Source: Raphanus sativus
Lineage: Eukaryota > Streptophyta > Magnoliopsida > Brassicales > Brassicaceae
Assembly (NCBI RefSeq): GCF_000801105.2
Contig: NC_079514.1
Span: forward strand, 248,001-312,000
Length of the DNA: 64,000 nucleotides
Reading direction: 5' to 3'
Below the pieces are notes generated by a model, which saw only the letters and a program-made list of their open reading frames with translations, did not search any database and had not been told where the DNA came from. Every line of letters begins with the position of its first letter. The stretch's first letter is position 1. Both the position numbers and the translations under genes were made by a program. Of the stretch, positions 59,818-64,000 are shown one piece after another.

Positions 59818-62249
59818 GTCGCACCCGTCAATATATTTTGTTATTATAATTGTTATGGGATGGGATAATCCTTAGATTGTTTTAAAATCATGATTCGTAA
59901 CAATAAAATTATTCCAAATGTAAGTTTGTCTATACGTATGTAACAATATTTCAGCCAAAATTATTTATGACGGACACGGTTATATAATTCAAAAACGATT
60001 GATTAACCTTAATCTCTCCTAATGAAATTTCTAGATTTGATTGACCAGGAAGTTTTACATGTTTCCTAAATTAGTTTGGTTCTATATATGATTGAAATAC
60101 AATTTGGAACAATATGCTTGAGTGACAAACTTTGTAATTATTTATTTACTAATTACTGCATAACTGAATCAAATTCGATGTGATTTGCGTGTCTATAGCC
60201 CTAATTCTCTGCGAATCTACCATAATTGGTATACTTTTATTTTGCAATAATTTTAACATACAACTTTCCTTTTAGTTGGTTCGTGATTAAAACTGGAGAG
60301 CATCTAACATATTAGTCAAACTGATATGTATACACCTTGCATGCCAGAGAGAAAAATCAGTCTTCGAATTGTTTTATTGAATTAATAGTTTCAAATGGCC
60401 GGTCGTAATTTTGTGTCTGATTTGAAGCCTTTCAAAACGATGTGGAAGATACAGATGAAGACTGTGCAGTCTTTCGAAATAATATTAAAAGAAATTAAGC
60501 ATTCATATTAACCATAAATAAAAATTAGATTTTTTGTATATGTTATATTTTGAATTTTTGAAAATGATTATAAATTACGAAAACTGTTAAAGTCTCACAT
60601 TAAAAAATTTGTGATCTATAATTTAAATTTATTCAGATTAATTAGAATATATATTTCATCTTGCGCATTTGCATTGAACTTTGTAAATATATTTTTTTTT
60701 TCCGGTGTAACTCAGATTTTGGGAATTTTTCTTTTGTTTTCTTTATGGGATATGTATTGATTAATGTGAAGAATATTCGGTTTTATTGTTTCTTTGTTCA
60801 AGCTAAGAGAATGTTTTTCTTTCCTATTATAAGTGGTTACCAAAAATTATTTCTTTATGAATCAATTGTTATATAGGATTATATACGTTAATAATTATTT
60901 GCTAATTAGTTTCCTAATATCCAGTGATTTTCAAAAAATCTTGCTAACCAAACTTAATCACGCAATCATAGCTAACAGTTACACTGTCACAATATTTTCT
61001 ATTTACTGCATGATTTAATCAAATTTTCCGTGAAATTTTGGAAATTTTATATAAATAATAACCTTAATCAATATTTTCAATTTACATAGACTAAATGAAT
61101 ATTTTGGACTGCAAATTTTCTGAAAATAATTGGACTAATATTTTCTTAAAATATTCAAAGCCAACCAAACATTTTGCTATAAAACCAGAACATCCCTTTA
61201 TTATTAATCAATGAGTAAATAATAAGAACAACCTTAAAAGAGTAAAATTATTACCATGTTGCCATTTTGCATAGGTATTTTCTTCACAATTCTCCCCAGC
61301 TTTTATATTGATTAATCCTTAATTTACTAGATTAATTACATCAATTGCCATTCATTACATATTTACAGAAAAAATATTATTACGAAATACTCATAGAATA
61401 GAGGTTCATAAACGGTAGTTAAGTTCTATGCTATTACTAGATGACAACATAGTGGGTCTTTAACATTGTATACATACTAAGATGTGGATAATTTTTCACT
61501 GTTATGAACAATTTCCTCATCATATATATGCATGAAATATTTAGCTTAACAATAGAGAATACTAACTCAATCAAACTTTTTATTAATGGTTTAAATTTTG
61601 GGATTTATAGTTTAATTTTTTTATTATAGCAGATATACAAGTTTTAATAAAAACATATGATAACAAATATTTATATTTATATTGAAATATTATATATTAT
61701 ATACTTATGTCAATATCAGTAAAATTTAATGATATATCATATAAAACAAATAAAATTTTATTTTGATTTACTTATCATAAAAATATTGTAAATAAATAAG
61801 AGTTTTTTACTTATTTATGTGATTATCTAATCATATATATTAATTAAGAAACAATTGATTACTTTAGCAAATATAAGATCTTATTAACTAATATTTTTCA
61901 AAAATCTTACAAGAGATCAATACATCAGAGAATTATTTATAAGCTATTGAAATCACCTAACGAAAATATGGATTGTGTAATAAATTTATTTTTCTAATCT
62001 TAACCCACTTTCTCTTCGTCATAACACCGACAAAGAATAATTTGGAAGTGTCGATTTTGACAATCTAAAATAGTAACTTTTTCTTAGTCCAACCCATCGT
62101 TTTTCTTGAATGGGCCTACAATAAATTTTAGTGATTAACTAAATGAGCCACGTACATAGTAAAATGTGTCTTGGTTTAAAAATTATTCATACCCAAAATA
62201 AATATGAACCATCATCACTTTCGTTTAAGATTTTGTTTCAATGAAAAAT

Positions 62250-62830
62250 ATAGGTTGGGCAAAATCTGAATCCAAAAAACCGAACCATATATAATCTGAA
62301 AAGTAGTGCTGAATTTTGGTTACTGAACTTTAACCAAAATTGGTTAAATATACAAACGTGTTCAAATTTTTGGTATTTAGAGAACCAAAACTGAATCCGA
62401 TTTGAATCAAAATTTTGGATTTTCGAGTATATTCGAACCAGATTTATATATTTAAATTTAATATCTAAAAAATATATAAAACATATAAGACGTTTTCAAG
62501 TTGTCCAAAATACTTAGAAATATATTCAAATAAAGTACATGTTTAAAATAGCTAAATTATACTCAAAATGCCAAAAATACTTAAAATATCTATTGGTTTT
62601 CTATCTAAATATTTAAACTAAACCAATTTTTATGTTAAGTTTAAGTACTTTATTCAAATTTATATGTTATACATTATTTTTATTTTTAGATTTTGATAAA
62701 TTAGAACTAAATGATACAAAAAAATAAATAGGTTATCGGAATCCAAACCGAACCCGCAAAAATCCAAACCGAACGTTCCACAAAGATCTAAACTAAACAT
62801 AACTAAACCGAACTAAATGATACAAAAATT
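62250..62830. repeat. Diverged copy of the ccgaacc-rich repeat found in the first Helitron
   Basis: Shares the order of motifs seen at 32785-33160: aaaaccgaacc, accaaaattg(g/a)ttaaatat, tattcaaatttt-ggtatttaga-aacc, then aaccgaacccgcaa near the end. Similarity was judged by eye and is partial. Confidence 0.5.
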
Positions 62831-64000
62831 CTCCCTTAATCAAATGTAAAAAAGTTAACTGATAACAAAATAAATATTGTTTATAAATTTAAATACATCA
62901 AATTTAAAAACTCACCCCACGCAAGGCTCTTATATTACAAAATTTGTTTTTAAAATATGTAACAAAACTCGATATAAGACAATTTTGCCATTATAAGTAA
63001 CCTTAATTTAGTAGATTAATAACAATTTTGCTATTATTGCTGATGTGGCGAGCTGACAGTTCTCTTTAGCCAATTAAGTTAATACCCTTCTAATCACTAG
63101 GATATTTACATTTGATGCCATCGGTACGGACCACACATTTTTTAATTAATGGATACAACATTACATTACCCTTTCATAAAATAGGACAATAATTGTACCT
63201 TAGTTGGAGACGGCATATGAGAAGACTATGTCAAGTCCTTATCATCATCAGAGAAATTAACCGATACGGTTAACGAATTCTCTTTCAAAAAATTTTCAAA
63301 CTTCCAACCCGATGACTTTCCGCAGATTTTCCTTGAACGAACTTGAAGAAATCAACGAACTGGAAGAAATCAACCATGGACTTTCTAGAAGAACAATGTA
63401 ATTGAAACGCAATGAGAGACAGTCGTTGCGCATACAGTTTTTTAATGGCGGGCGTTTGTTATTAAGTTACTTCCGCTTACGGTTCCGACATACCGAGGTT
63501 GAAGGTCGATTGAAGACATAAGAGAAATTGGAGTTTGCATCGACATAACCTTAAGGTTGAAGTTGATGATCTTTTGAAGATAGAAGTGAGACGCCTCGCT
63601 AACGATGACGCCTTGCCAACATTTTTCTCAAACGGGTCATCGTTAGCGAGTTGGATCTGGATGAGCTTGAGGCTTTGAAGCTTGATAAAATGATCATGGT
63701 TTCTACATGGACTTTTCAGCATCGTTAAATACTGCAGGTACTGATTTACTTCTTTGTAGCTTTTAGATATGATTTTAAGGTTTAACACTAACTTTTTCAA
63801 TTCTCTCTATATTCAACATGACAGTTCTTATTACCTACTCTGACCAGCACAAGATTGCTGCATTTTGGGTCTTTGCTTTGAAGTCATTGTACAAATAACC
63901 ATATCTTAAAAATTGCTTCTTTGAAGATCACATGTGTCTTTAGCTCAATTGGGTAAGTGGAAACTTTGGTGATTTATCTGTTGAACCTTACTTTATTTGG

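Larger units (their letters stand above)
56960..64000. other. 7-kb AT-rich repeat region, no gene recognised
   Basis: 56960-57250 is the BBX19 promoter and leader. Beyond that are dispersed repeats. A diverged family with ttgccatttt and tagattaattac-type motifs occurs at about 59150-59340, 61190-61370 and 62930-63120. Another repeat rich in ccgaacc is at about 62250-62830. An unassigned MITE-like stretch covers 58020-58640. A 107-codon minus-strand frame at 63477-63800 resembles nothing known to me and is not called. Two micro-retroposon stubs are listed separately. Confidence 0.5.

Noticed and set aside
63477..63800. 107-codon minus-strand frame
   Set aside because: No start context, no recognisable domain, and it lies in repeat-rich DNA. 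It was not called as a gene.
63930..64000. tRNA-like tagctcaattgg (box A) near the right edge
   Set aside because: No foldable cloverleaf or box B was visible before the window ends. It could be a SINE head or chance, and it cannot be judged here.

Overview
This is plant nuclear DNA from the mustard family, most likely Brassica or a close relative. Fourteen intact or near-intact genes and one gene fragment could be resolved, mostly to exon level. They have GT-AG introns (one GC-AG), AT-rich spacers, and proteins that read like close relatives of Arabidopsis thaliana proteins. No bacterial, organellar, CRISPR or viral genes were seen.

Gene order, as I recall the Arabidopsis map, follows the lower end of chromosome 4 from about At4g39210 to At4g38960. 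From left to right: the 5' part of an ADP-glucose pyrophosphorylase large subunit (APL3, minus); ribosomal protein S25 (minus); an unknown membrane/charged protein (plus); a SEC14-nodulin lipid transfer protein (plus); a TFIIIB B''/BDP1-like SANT protein (minus); a RING protein with a probable 1-nt frameshift (plus); a BUPS-type CrRLK1L receptor kinase (plus); a 24-exon kinesin-7 ending in a RING finger (minus); a CRM-domain (CRS1/YhbY) protein (plus); an NHL/LEA-2-like membrane protein (plus); a CYP84A-family P450 (plus); a nine-knuckle CCHC protein (minus); a GH9 endoglucanase (plus) with the tail of a lost tandem copy; plastid aldolase FBA2 (plus); and BBX19 (minus). Several Arabidopsis neighbours are absent, as expected from gene loss after the Brassica genome triplication. 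The block NHL-like / CYP84A / CCHC is not something I recall at this place in Arabidopsis and may have been inserted.

The spacers hold many mobile elements. There are two end-defined Helitrons of one family (32389-34453 minus, 40746-42101 plus) and an orphan Helitron 3' end at 39739. There is a dead 5'-truncated LINE with an RNase H domain (5046-5597), a 1-kb GC-rich poly(A) retroposon (34866-35872), two SINEs (2427-2660, 6827-6932), an unclassified 177-bp target-site-flanked insert (52051-52227), and MITE-like fold-backs. From 57 kb to the end is AT-rich repeat DNA without a recognisable gene.

The most unusual pattern is a set of eleven very short (about 11-30 nt) insertions. Each is a poly(A) or poly(T) run plus a few bases, and each is bounded by a direct repeat of 11-22 bp, perfect in all but one case. 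They look like extremely 5'-truncated retrotransposition events and lie in introns, in spacers and inside both Helitrons.

The genes do not form a pathway. They are ordinary, independently regulated plant genes for starch synthesis, translation, Pol III transcription, pollen-tube signalling, cytoskeleton, phenylpropanoid-type oxidation, cell wall, Calvin cycle and light signalling.
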